DNA of 64,000 nucleotides. Source: Lacticaseibacillus mingshuiensis. GTDB taxonomy: Bacteria; Bacillota; Bacilli; Lactobacillales; Lactobacillaceae. Of this stretch, positions 36,567 through 44,089 are shown one piece after another. Each line of letters starts with the position of its first letter. Position 1 is the stretch's first letter. The notes under the pieces were generated by a model. The model saw only the letters and a program-made list of their open reading frames with translations. It did no database searches and was not told the origin of the DNA. Where the stretch lies: assembly GCF_016861785.1 (NCBI RefSeq), contig NZ_BOLS01000009.1, forward strand, positions 1 through 64,000, written 5' to 3'. A program made the translations under genes and the position numbers.

Positions 36567-37925
36567 TTAGCCCTCCTTGAATGCGTTTGTGCGACGGTAT
36601 GCCAGCAGCGAGAACACCGCACTGATGATGAAGATCAAAATCCCCAAGACCGCCGAGGCGTTGTAGCGCTGCAGCTGCCCGAATGTCAGGTTATACAGCC
36701 AGGTGACAAGCAGGTCGGTATCGCCGGCACCGTTGTAGTTGTTGTTCATCGGATACCCGCCCGTCAACAGATAGATGACGTTGAAGTTGTTGATGTTGCC
36801 GATGAATTGTTGAATGAGACTCGGCGCCATGACGAACAAGATCTGTGGGAACGTGATGTGGCGGAAAACTTGAAGTGGGCCCGCCCCATCCATCCGCGCC
36901 GCTTCGATCTGATCTTGCGGCAGGTTCTGAATGATCGCGGTGGAGACCAGCATGGACACTGGGATCCCGATCCACATGTTGACCACGATGACCGTGGCCC
37001 GCGCGACCCACGGATTGGCGGATGCGCCGATGAAGTTGATCGCGTGATCGATCCAGCCCCAGCTGAGCAGCAAGTTGTTCAGTGGTCCTTGCAGATCAAG
37101 GAACTGGGCCATCAAAAGCAGTGACACGAATTGCGGCACGGCGTACACGATGATGAACAGCGTGCGCCAGAAGCCCTTAAGTTTGATTCCTTTTGATTCG
37201 ATCAGCATCGCCAGCAAAACGCCGAAGAAGAACGTGGTGGCCGTGGCCATCACCGCCCACAGCAGCGTCCAGCCCAGAACTGGGAAGAACGTGCCGGCCA
37301 GGTCCCCAGAAAGGACTTGGCCGAACGCCTGGAACCCGGTCCAGGAAAAGGCGATCGCGTGCTCGCGGTTATAATTGGTGAACGCCATCGAGATCATGTA
37401 CATCGTTGGCAACACGGTGAAGGCCACAATCAAAATGATTGGAATGGTCATCAACGTCGCGTGCAGGCGGGTATCAAACAGGGACTTGAGCTCCTGTTTG
37501 TTGGTCTCGATCGTTTCATGGTCGCGGTCTGCGACATATAGATTGCGGGTCGAGCGCAAGTTGAAGATATACAGGCCAATCAGCGCCGCCAAGATGATCA
37601 GCGCCAGCACCCCGAACAGCAGGATGACCACCGAATTGCTCGGCAACTTGGTGATGTAGATCCCCTGGGCGTTGTCGAAGACCACTTTTTTGGCCTTGAT
37701 CGGACCCAGCGAGGTGAAAAGCGACAGCTCACTGATCCCAGTGTGGATGAGCCAAACGAAGAAGCCGACTTCGATGAGTAAAAAGGCCAGGCCTTTTGCC
37801 CATTGTTTGTGCTTCAACTGGCTGGCCCCCATCACGACGAACGAGAGCTTAGTCGCCCAGTCGCCCTTGGTGAAGACTTCCCTGTATGTCGCTGCGGGCT
37901 TGCGCTTATTTTTTCTCTTAAACAT
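36567..37925 (-). CDS. malF: Maltodextrin ABC transporter permease MalF
   Basis: The protein (452 aa) has eight predicted helices: an N-terminal extension with two or three extra helices (as in other MalF proteins) followed by the permease core. The coupling loop IEAARMDGAGPLQVFRHITF is present. AAAGGAG precedes the start. It works with MalG as the membrane channel for maltose/maltodextrins delivered by MalE. It is separated from malE by 65 bases that hold an intercistronic hairpin. Confidence 0.94.
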   Translation of the reverse strand: MFKRKNKRKPAATYREVFTKGDWATKLSFVVMGASQLKHKQWAKGLAFLLIEVGFFVWLIHTGISELSLFTSLGPIKAKKVVFDNAQGIYITKLPSNSVVILLFGVLALIILAALIGLYIFNLRSTRNLYVADRDHETIETNKQELKSLFDTRLHATLMTIPIILIVAFTVLPTMYMISMAFTNYNREHAIAFSWTGFQAFGQVLSGDLAGTFFPVLGWTLLWAVMATATTFFFGVLLAMLIESKGIKLKGFWRTLFIIVYAVPQFVSLLLMAQFLDLQGPLNNLLLSWGWIDHAINFIGASANPWVARATVIVVNMWIGIPVSMLVSTAIIQNLPQDQIEAARMDGAGPLQVFRHITFPQILFVMAPSLIQQFIGNINNFNVIYLLTGGYPMNNNYNGAGDTDLLVTWLYNLTFGQLQRYNASAVLGILIFIISAVFSLLAYRRTNAFKEG

Positions 37926-37949
37926 AGAACCTTCTCCTTTTAAGAGAAA

Positions 37950-37978
37950 AGGTTGAGCGCACGGCCCAACCTTTGCTC
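37950..37978 (-). terminator. Intercistronic hairpin between malE and malF
   Basis: AAAGGTTGG and CAACCTTT pair around a ten-base loop, followed on the minus strand by TCTCTT. It could lower malFG expression relative to malE or protect the malE mRNA 3' end. Confidence 0.6.
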
Positions 37979-37990
37979 GAGCGTCTTAAA

Positions 37991-39226
37991 TTACTTCTTC
38001 GAAATGGCGTCTTGGAACTTCTGAAGCTGCGTCATGTAGTCGGCCGCCTTGATGGAGCCGGTGTACGCGCCGTTGGTCAGCGCCGCCGCATCATTCCAGA
38101 CCGTTGCCATTTGCGACATCTTCGGCATCAAAGTCGAAACGGCGGACTGCTTGTCGACCGCAACGGCCACCGGATCAGCCTTCACATCAGAGGCGTCAAG
38201 GGCTTCCTTGTTAACAGGGATCTGACCTTGGCTCTTGTAAAGTTCCGTCTGACCGGCTTTGTTGGTGACCCAAGCCGCCAGCGTCTGTGCCGCTTTTTGG
38301 TTCTTCGTCGCGGTGTGCGAGTTAACGGCAAATGCCATCACGCCGATAAAGGCCTGCATCTGCTTTTGCTCGCCATTGATGGTCAGCGTCGGCAGCGTGG
38401 TCACAGCGAAGTTATCGCCGAGCAAGTTCTTGATGTTCGTGGCATCCCATGGGCCGTCGATGATCGCACCGACCTTGCCAGCCTTGAGCTGGTTCAACGC
38501 GTTAGACGTCTGCATGACACCCTTGTTCGCCTTTTGCTCAGAGAACCACTTCATTGCGGCAACGCCTTCGTCGGAAGCAACGGTGGAGCCGTCCAGCGTT
38601 TCGCCATCATCGCCGTAAAGCTTGGTGCCGGCGGTCAGGAAAACAGGATAGACGTTGTATGGCACGGTGAAGTCCAGCCCGATCACACCTTTAGCCGTCA
38701 AGCTGTCCCAAGACTTTACATCGTCTGCGGACAATTTGCTCTTGTTGTAATAAAGGGTGTTGGCTTGCTGGGCCCATGGATAGCCGTACATCTTATCCTT
38801 CCAGGTCATCGCAGTGGCGGCCATGTCGATGTTGTCGGCTTTGACTTCCTTTTCTGCGTCTGGTGAAAGTGGATTGATGTAGCCGGCTTCAGCCATTTGG
38901 CCCAGCTGATCATTTGGCACCTGGAAAACATCCGCGGCCTTGGCCGGGTCCTTGCCGACATCCGTCTTCGCGTTGGATGAACCGTTCGGGCTTTGTGTCA
39001 GCTTAACATTAACATCCGGGTACTTCTTTTCAAAACTGGCGACCAGTTTCTTATAAGATGGCACCTGCGCGGTATCGACCCAGAGGGTGACATCGCCGGA
39101 GATCTTGGTGGCAGTGGAACTCTTCGTAGAGCTATCACTGGACGACGAACCGGAGCCGCAAGCGGCGAGCAACGTGATCGCAACCAGCGATGCGCTCCCC
39201 ATGATGACCTTTTTCCATAACTTCAT
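37991..39226 (-). CDS. malE: Maltose/maltodextrin-binding lipoprotein MalE
   Basis: The protein (411 aa) has a lipoprotein signal peptide ending LLAAC (Cys23), a Ser/Thr-rich linker, and a family 1 solute-binding domain (VTLWVDTAQVPSYKKL at the start). It captures maltose/maltodextrins outside the membrane for MalFG. GGGAGGA precedes the start. It is the first gene of malEFG and has its own promoter with a cre-like site. Confidence 0.94.
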   Translation of the reverse strand: MKLWKKVIMGSASLVAITLLAACGSGSSSSDSSTKSSTATKISGDVTLWVDTAQVPSYKKLVASFEKKYPDVNVKLTQSPNGSSNAKTDVGKDPAKAADVFQVPNDQLGQMAEAGYINPLSPDAEKEVKADNIDMAATAMTWKDKMYGYPWAQQANTLYYNKSKLSADDVKSWDSLTAKGVIGLDFTVPYNVYPVFLTAGTKLYGDDGETLDGSTVASDEGVAAMKWFSEQKANKGVMQTSNALNQLKAGKVGAIIDGPWDATNIKNLLGDNFAVTTLPTLTINGEQKQMQAFIGVMAFAVNSHTATKNQKAAQTLAAWVTNKAGQTELYKSQGQIPVNKEALDASDVKADPVAVAVDKQSAVSTLMPKMSQMATVWNDAAALTNGAYTGSIKAADYMTQLQKFQDAISKK

Positions 39227-39362
39227 AATGCTATTCCTCCCTAATGAAATAGACTGATAACGCCTAACTTGAAGTGGCGATAAGTGAGCTCATATGATTT
39301 TAAAAATTGGTCTAGCCAAAATTATTTCATCGAAGTTCGCCTGTCGCTGCCTTACGTATTTT

Positions 39363-39417
39363 ATTATGCAAAGTTGAAACCGCTTTTACAATCAATAAAC
39401 CTTTGTTACCGTTATCA
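39363..39417 (-). promoter_or_regulatory. malE promoter with cre-like site and putative MalR operator
   Basis: TTGTAA (39391-39386) and CATAAT (39368-39363) are 17 bases apart. TAAAAGCGGTTTCA (39388-39375) matches the CcpA cre consensus at 12 of 14 positions and lies in the promoter spacer, so glucose repression is expected. TGTTACCGTTATCA (39404-39417), one base off the palindrome found before mapA and malL, lies just upstream. Confidence 0.7.
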
Positions 39418-39420
39418 GAA

Positions 39421-41169
39421 TCAGCTGATGGATACAACGACCCCAAGCGGCAAAAGCGCGCCATCGCCGAACTGTTGGGTGTAGGCCGGGGCTTGGACAG
39501 TGACTGCGACCGGTTGTGCCGTCGTGTTGAACAAGCCGACCAGGGTCTGATCTCCAAGCACCCGCGTCACCTGAATCAGGCCATCATCGCGCACCTCAAG
39601 CTGAGTGGTACCGGTGCCGAGCAGCTTGGCAAACCGGTGCCGAAGCGCGATCAGCTGCTGGACCCGTTGCCAGATCGGCTGGCCGAGCTGCGACCAGTCC
39701 ATCGGCTTGCGGTCATCCGGATCGTTGTCCCCTTCCATTCCCATTTCGGTGCCGTAATAAATGCACGGTGCGCCGGTCTGCAGGAACGTGAAGGCCAGCG
39801 CCTGCAGCGCCTTGTCCTCATTGCCCCCTGCGATCGTGCGAATGCGCGGCGTGTCATGGGAATCCAGCATGTTGAGCATCACCTGATCCGTCTGATCGCG
39901 ATACAACATCAGCTGATCGACCAGCAGCGCCATCGCCGTTTTCGCGTCCTGTTTTCCCGTCAGGAAGTGGTGCTCGATCTGCTGGGTGAACGCATAATTC
40001 ATCACGCCATCAAACTCGGTGCCGTTGAGCCAATTTTGGCTGGAATGCCAGATCTCACCAAGAATGTAAAAGTCCGGCTTGACCGCCTTGCACGCCGCGT
40101 TGAACTTTGCCCAGAAATGATGATCGACCTCGTTGGCCACATCCAGCCGCCACGCGTCGATGTCAAACTGTTTGATCCAATACGTCGCCACCGTCAACAG
40201 ATAGTCCTGCACCTCGGGGTTGGCCGTGTTGAGCTTGGGCATGTTGTCGCCAAACGCAAACGTGTCAAATTGCGGCGCGCCTTCCTTGAGCACCGGGTTG
40301 CGGTAAGGGGTCACCGGGAACTCGTAAATGTGGAACCAGTCTTTGAAACGGGACTGCTCCCCATTTTCAACAACGTCCAGCCACTGCGGCGACGCGTAGC
40401 CCATGTGATTGAACACCGCGTCCAGCATCACCTTCATGCCGCGCTTGTGCGCCTCGTTGACGAGCTTGGCAAACAGCGCCTTGTCGCCAAAATCCGGGTC
40501 GATCTCAAGGTAATCGATCGTGTCGTACTTATGATTGGAGCTGGCCTTGAACAGCGGGCAGAAATATAGCCCGTTGATGCCCAAATTCTGCAGGTCGTCC
40601 AGATGATCCAAAACGCCCTGCAAGTCGCCGCCATAATAATCTTCACGGCCGGGATGGTCGCTTGGCTGCCACGGTTTCGTGCCGGCGGGGTCGTTGGCCT
40701 TGTCGCCATTGGCAAAGCGCTCCGGAAAGATCTGGTACCACACCGTTTCCTTCACCCAATCCGGCGTTTTGACCCGGTCGATCTGGTGAAAATACGGCAT
40801 CCGAAAATAGTTGCCAAGCTCCTGCCGCTCTTCTTCCGAATCCGCGCGCGTGCCGCGGTCGCCAAACAGCGTGGTCGTGCCATCTGTGCCGGTCACCACA
40901 AAGAGGTACTGCAGGCGGCGATACGGTGCTGTGAGCGTGGTGCCCCAGTAGTCCTGAAGCTGACCCGTCCCAAGCTTTACCAGCGTCTTTTCGTGATAAA
41001 TGAACGTCATCTTGCCATCGCGGTCCTCAAACCAGTTCGGGTCGTTGAACAAAACGGAGACGCCTGCGACATCCCCCGCCTTGGCGTGCAGGCGTACGCG
41101 CATGTGAGTCGGGTCATACAAAAAGGCATCTTCACTTTCCGGGCGGTGCCGAAGTGCTGCTAATTCCAT
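39421..41169 (-). CDS. GH13 neopullulanase / maltogenic amylase-like enzyme
   Basis: The enzyme (582 aa) has an N-terminal beta domain (residues 1-125) and a GH13 barrel, the layout of cytoplasmic cyclomaltodextrinase/neopullulanase/maltogenic amylase (GH13_20). Catalytic residues are Asp343 (WRLDVANE), Glu372 (LGEIWH) and Asp439 (DSHDTPR). It lacks a signal peptide, so it would cut imported maltodextrins to maltose. It follows malL after three bases with GGAGG before its start; the two form one operon upstream of malE. Confidence 0.92.
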   Translation of the reverse strand: MELAALRHRPESEDAFLYDPTHMRVRLHAKAGDVAGVSVLFNDPNWFEDRDGKMTFIYHEKTLVKLGTGQLQDYWGTTLTAPYRRLQYLFVVTGTDGTTTLFGDRGTRADSEEERQELGNYFRMPYFHQIDRVKTPDWVKETVWYQIFPERFANGDKANDPAGTKPWQPSDHPGREDYYGGDLQGVLDHLDDLQNLGINGLYFCPLFKASSNHKYDTIDYLEIDPDFGDKALFAKLVNEAHKRGMKVMLDAVFNHMGYASPQWLDVVENGEQSRFKDWFHIYEFPVTPYRNPVLKEGAPQFDTFAFGDNMPKLNTANPEVQDYLLTVATYWIKQFDIDAWRLDVANEVDHHFWAKFNAACKAVKPDFYILGEIWHSSQNWLNGTEFDGVMNYAFTQQIEHHFLTGKQDAKTAMALLVDQLMLYRDQTDQVMLNMLDSHDTPRIRTIAGGNEDKALQALAFTFLQTGAPCIYYGTEMGMEGDNDPDDRKPMDWSQLGQPIWQRVQQLIALRHRFAKLLGTGTTQLEVRDDGLIQVTRVLGDQTLVGLFNTTAQPVAVTVQAPAYTQQFGDGALLPLGVVVSIS

Positions 41170-41172
41170 CTG

Positions 41173-42852
41173 TTAGTCCTCCATCTCTTCAACATAGACC
41201 ACCCCAGCAAACGGGCTGAGCGTGAGCTGATCGCCGCTCACCGTTGCGGTGCCAGCGGTCAAGCGCGCCGTGGCCCCAGCAGAGGGCGCCGCCAGCGTCA
41301 GCGGCTGATCCGTCAAGTTGATCGCCACCAGCGCGCGGGCGCCATCAAGCCGCCGTTCATACACATAACTGCGATCATCCGTCGTCTGCAAAAAGTCATC
41401 GCCGCCTGCGAACAACGGCGTCTTTTTCAACTTAATCAGGGCCTGATAAAAGTGTAACACGCTACCCCCTTGCGCTTCCTCATCGCGGGCATTGCGCGTC
41501 TCGTCGCGCTGGCCATCCAGCCACGGCTGATACGTGGAAAATCCGCTGTTGGCGCCAGTCTCCCACTGCATCGGCCCGCGCGCCGGCATTTTGTGCGTCG
41601 CATTGACCATCGTCAAGATCGCATCGTCTTCGTAACCCGCCGCCTTAGCCTGAGCGAAGAAGTCATCCACATTCAAGTCCTTGAACGCCGCTTGATCCGG
41701 CAGCGCCATATTTTCCATGCCGAGCTCTTCGCCGTAATAGATCACCGGAATCCCGCGCTGTAAGTACATCAGCATCGCCAGACTCTTCACCTGCGTGTCA
41801 TGCAGCGGCCCGGGCTTGGCGTAGCGCGTCGCCACCCGCGGCATATCGTGATTGTTCCAATAAAGCACCGGCAGCGACACCCCGGCGAGCGTTTGTTGCC
41901 ACGTCACCTGATTTTGCTTGAACCCCGGAATATCCATCGGCTGCGGCTGCATCCCCGCCGGAATCCGCGGATCCACCTGGCTGGCGTCATCGGCAAACGT
42001 CCGGAACGTGATCACACTGTCCATCAACCCGTTATGCTTGCTCGTATAATCCACCGCCAAATTGACATTCGCACTTGCCGCCTCGCCCAGCAAAAACGTG
42101 TCTGGGTAATCCGTCCTGATCTGCGCGCAAAACGGCCGCAGCCACGCCTGGACATTCGGCAGATTGGCGAAAAATGGCTCGGCGACCACCGACGATTTTT
42201 CACCTGGGGCCAGCGGAAAGTCCTGCCGCAGATCCGCCTTGGCGATGTGAATGAACGCATCCAGCCGAAGCCCATCGACCCCCTTGTTCAGCCAAAAATC
42301 GGCGACATCGCCCATCGCATGGCGCACCTCCGGATTTTGCCAATTCAGATCCGGCATGTGCTTGTCAAACAGGTGAAAATACGACTGCCCCGTGCCCGCT
42401 GGATCTGGCGCCCACACCGACCCACCGAAAAAGCTGCCCCAGTTATTGGGCCGCTTCCCATTTTCCCCAGCGAACAGATAGTAGTCGCGGTAAATGCTCT
42501 TCGGGTCGGCGATCGCGTCTTGAAACCAGGGATGCTGATCCGACGTGTGGTTGAGCACAAAATCCATGATCAGGTGAATGCCGTGCTGGTGCAGGTCGTC
42601 GATCAGCCCTTCCATATCGGCCATCGTCCCCATCGCCGGGTCGATGGCAAAATAGTTCGCAATATCATAGCCATTGTCCACTTGCGGCGACACAAACACA
42701 GGATTGAGCCACACCGCGTTGATGCCAAGCGAGACCAGATACGGAATGCGCCGGCGGATCCCCGCCAGGTCGCCGATGCCATCGCCATTGCTGTCCTGAA
42801 ACGACTTCGGGTAGATCTGGTAGATCACCGCATTATCAAACCACTTCGCCAT
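41173..42852 (-). CDS. malL: GH13 oligo-1,6-glucosidase / alpha-glucosidase
   Basis: The enzyme (559 aa) is a GH13_31-type glucosidase beginning VIYQIYPKSFQDSNGDGIGD. Catalytic residues are Asp198 (GLRLDAFIH), Glu257 (LGEAAS) and Asp336 (NNHDMPR). It is cytoplasmic and hydrolyses short alpha-glucosides; 1,6-linkages or maltose cannot be separated by eye, and trehalose-6-phosphate hydrolase is less likely in this context. It is the first gene of the malL-neopullulanase operon with a short leader: GAGGGG is six bases before the ATG. Confidence 0.9.
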   Translation of the reverse strand: MAKWFDNAVIYQIYPKSFQDSNGDGIGDLAGIRRRIPYLVSLGINAVWLNPVFVSPQVDNGYDIANYFAIDPAMGTMADMEGLIDDLHQHGIHLIMDFVLNHTSDQHPWFQDAIADPKSIYRDYYLFAGENGKRPNNWGSFFGGSVWAPDPAGTGQSYFHLFDKHMPDLNWQNPEVRHAMGDVADFWLNKGVDGLRLDAFIHIAKADLRQDFPLAPGEKSSVVAEPFFANLPNVQAWLRPFCAQIRTDYPDTFLLGEAASANVNLAVDYTSKHNGLMDSVITFRTFADDASQVDPRIPAGMQPQPMDIPGFKQNQVTWQQTLAGVSLPVLYWNNHDMPRVATRYAKPGPLHDTQVKSLAMLMYLQRGIPVIYYGEELGMENMALPDQAAFKDLNVDDFFAQAKAAGYEDDAILTMVNATHKMPARGPMQWETGANSGFSTYQPWLDGQRDETRNARDEEAQGGSVLHFYQALIKLKKTPLFAGGDDFLQTTDDRSYVYERRLDGARALVAINLTDQPLTLAAPSAGATARLTAGTATVSGDQLTLSPFAGVVYVEEMED

Positions 42853-42879
42853 AGTTATCCCCTCTCTTTGTTCCTCCTA

Positions 42880-42934
42880 AGCGTAAAAAAACGCGCCAGC
42901 TGGAGCAACCAGCAAGCGCCTGTTAGCGATAACA
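42880..42934 (-). promoter_or_regulatory. malL promoter with putative MalR operator
   Basis: TTGCTC (42908-42903) and TACGCT (42885-42880) are 17 bases apart. TGTTAGCGATAACA (42921-42934) is a perfect TGTTANCGNTAACA palindrome 13 bases upstream, at the same distance as in the mapA promoter. Confidence 0.65.
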
Positions 42935-42942
42935 AAAGGAAA

Positions 42943-43121
42943 GGGTGCGGAGCCGAGCGCTTAGGGGTGGGCAGCTAACTTGGCTCGGGTGCTTGGGGCG
43001 CTCTTAGCCCCGAGTGCACGAGACAGTTAGATGTCCCACCCCTGCTCGGCGCAGCCCAACTGAAGGGTGCGGAGCCGAGCGCTTTTGGGGTGGGCAGCTA
43101 ACTGGGCTCGGGTACTTGAGA
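42943..43121. repeat. Family A palindromic repeat A3 plus partial copy
   Basis: The 121-base element (42943-43063) begins GGGTGCGG and ends CCCAACTGA. Arms GCCGAGC/GCTCGGC and GGGGTGGG/CCCACCCC replace those of A1 and A2, yet still pair. A second copy (43065-43121) is cut off inside its left arm after GGTACTTGAGAC. Confidence 0.8.
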
Positions 43122-43192
43122 CGTTTATGTTCTCCTCCCTTTTCCCACCAGTTGACTGTCACGATTGTTTCGGCACCTCTCGCATACGACTG

Positions 43193-43363
43193 ATGACAAT
43201 CGGGATCGTCCATGTTACTCTATTTATAGAGATGATGACCATACAAAAAGAGCGCGGTCACCAGCCGCGCCCCCGAGAAGACTCTCTCTCACATAGTATG
43301 GTGATCCCACTACATCAGTTCAAAAAGCCGCTAACTGTGGAAAGCTTAGGCGGCTTTTTGTGT
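43193..43363 (+). ncRNA. Structured small RNA, candidate type I antitoxin (copy 1)
   Basis: ATGACA (43193-43198) and an extended -10 TGTTACTCT (TACTCT at 43216-43221), 17 bases apart, predict a transcript from about 43228. It ends at a hairpin, AAAAAGCCGC and GCGGCTTTTT, near 43363. Inside, GATGACCATAC pairs with GTATGGTGATC, giving a closed structure of about 136 nt. A second, about 80% identical locus lies at 43795-43965 with the same promoter layout. On the opposite strand a small hydrophobic peptide gene runs into the shared terminator. Confidence 0.65.
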
Positions 43364-43371
43364 CTGACGAA

Positions 43372-43524
43372 TTATTTCTCTCGCCTTACTCTCGCAAAAT
43401 CGCGCCACGCCTGGGTGCAGGCGGCCAATAATTGCACCACCAACAGGCATTCCTCTAGTAGCTGCCGAAGCAGGCACACCAGAGTAAACACGCATGCGAG
43501 AGTCACTATGGCCAAATGCGCCAC
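43372..43524 (-). CDS. Small hydrophobic peptide, candidate type I toxin
   Basis: The peptide has 50 residues: a long hydrophobic first part (AIVTLACVFTLVCLLRQLLE and on), a second hydrophobic stretch, and a basic C-terminus AWRDFARVRREK. GTG at 43524 follows AGGAGG by 12 bases, somewhat far. A promoter with extended -10 TGGTATACT (about 43640-43632) gives a leader of about 100 bases. The gene ends nine bases before the terminator of the opposing small RNA. A remnant with the same C-terminal pattern lies at 43971-44026. It is not recognised as Fst, TxpA or another named family. Confidence 0.55.
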   Translation of the reverse strand: MAHLAIVTLACVFTLVCLLRQLLEECLLVVQLLAACTQAWRDFARVRREK

Positions 43525-43794
43525 AGGGACAAATATCCTCCTTTCTCAAAGATTTCAGCGATAGCAGAATGTTTCACTGCATCGGCATCATCTCCTCCCG
43601 GGGGATCACCGCTCTTACTGTGTTGCTCATAGTATACCAGAGAACGGTCGTTTAAAAGAACAATAAAAGAAAAATATTTCCTTATATAAAAGGGAAAAAC
43701 GCCAATATAGATAACAAACACAGTCGACTTCTAGATTGCTTTTCAAACAGAATTGATACGCTAAATTTTTTACACTAGCCCCTCAAGCCAACTG
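43525..43794. other. Leader and promoter region of the peptide gene; AT-rich
   Basis: On the minus strand TGGTATACT marks the likely promoter. The leader contains GGGAGGAG followed by a GTG-initiated 23-codon frame (43575-43506) that overlaps the toxin start out of frame and contains its ribosome-binding site. The region is more AT-rich than the surrounding genes. Confidence 0.45.
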
Positions 43795-43965
43795 GTGACA
43801 TTCGCAGCTGTCCATGTTACTCTAGTTTTAGAGATGATGACCATACAAAAAGAGCCCGGGTGTCGACCGCGCCTTCGAGAGCGAACCTCTCTCACATCGT
43901 ATGGTGATCCCACAGATTAATTCAAAGAGCCGCTAGCTGTGGAAGCGTGAGCGGCTTTTTGTATG
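43795..43965 (+). ncRNA. Structured small RNA, candidate type I antitoxin (copy 2)
   Basis: GTGACA (43795-43800) and extended -10 TGTTACTCT (TACTCT at 43818-43823), 17 bases apart, precede a transcript of about 136 nt ending at AGAGCCGC...GCGGCTTTTT near 43961. GATGACCATAC and GTATGGTGATC are kept exactly as in copy 1, while the sequence between them differs. The peptide gene opposite this copy is reduced to a remnant. Confidence 0.65.
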
Positions 43966-43970
43966 GCGAC

Positions 43971-44026
43971 TTACTTGACTTGCCATGCTCTCACTAAATC
44001 GCGCCAAGCCAAAATGCAGGCGGTTA
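43971..44026 (-). pseudogene. Remnant of the small hydrophobic peptide gene
   Basis: The frame reads VLTACILAWRDLVRAWQVK and a stop, matching the C-terminus of the peptide at 43372-43524 (LLAACTQAWRDFARVRREK). The 5' part, ribosome-binding site and promoter are absent; the sequence runs into the malR terminator. Confidence 0.55.
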
Positions 44027-44029
44027 AGA

Positions 44030-44080
44030 CAAAAAAAATACGCCACCTGCGAGTCTCCCCGCAAGTGGCGTATTTGCGTC
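44030..44080 (-). terminator. Terminator after malR
   Basis: AAATACGCCACTTGC and GCAGGTGGCGTATTT pair almost perfectly and are followed on the minus strand by eight T. Confidence 0.85.
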
Positions 44081-44089
44081 TCATCAAAC

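Noticed and set aside
43346-43549. 67-codon frame across the candidate toxin gene
   Set aside because: It lies in a different frame from the hydrophobic peptide, runs through the terminator, and the frame shared with the remnant at 43971 (AWRDF/AWRDL) is the other one.
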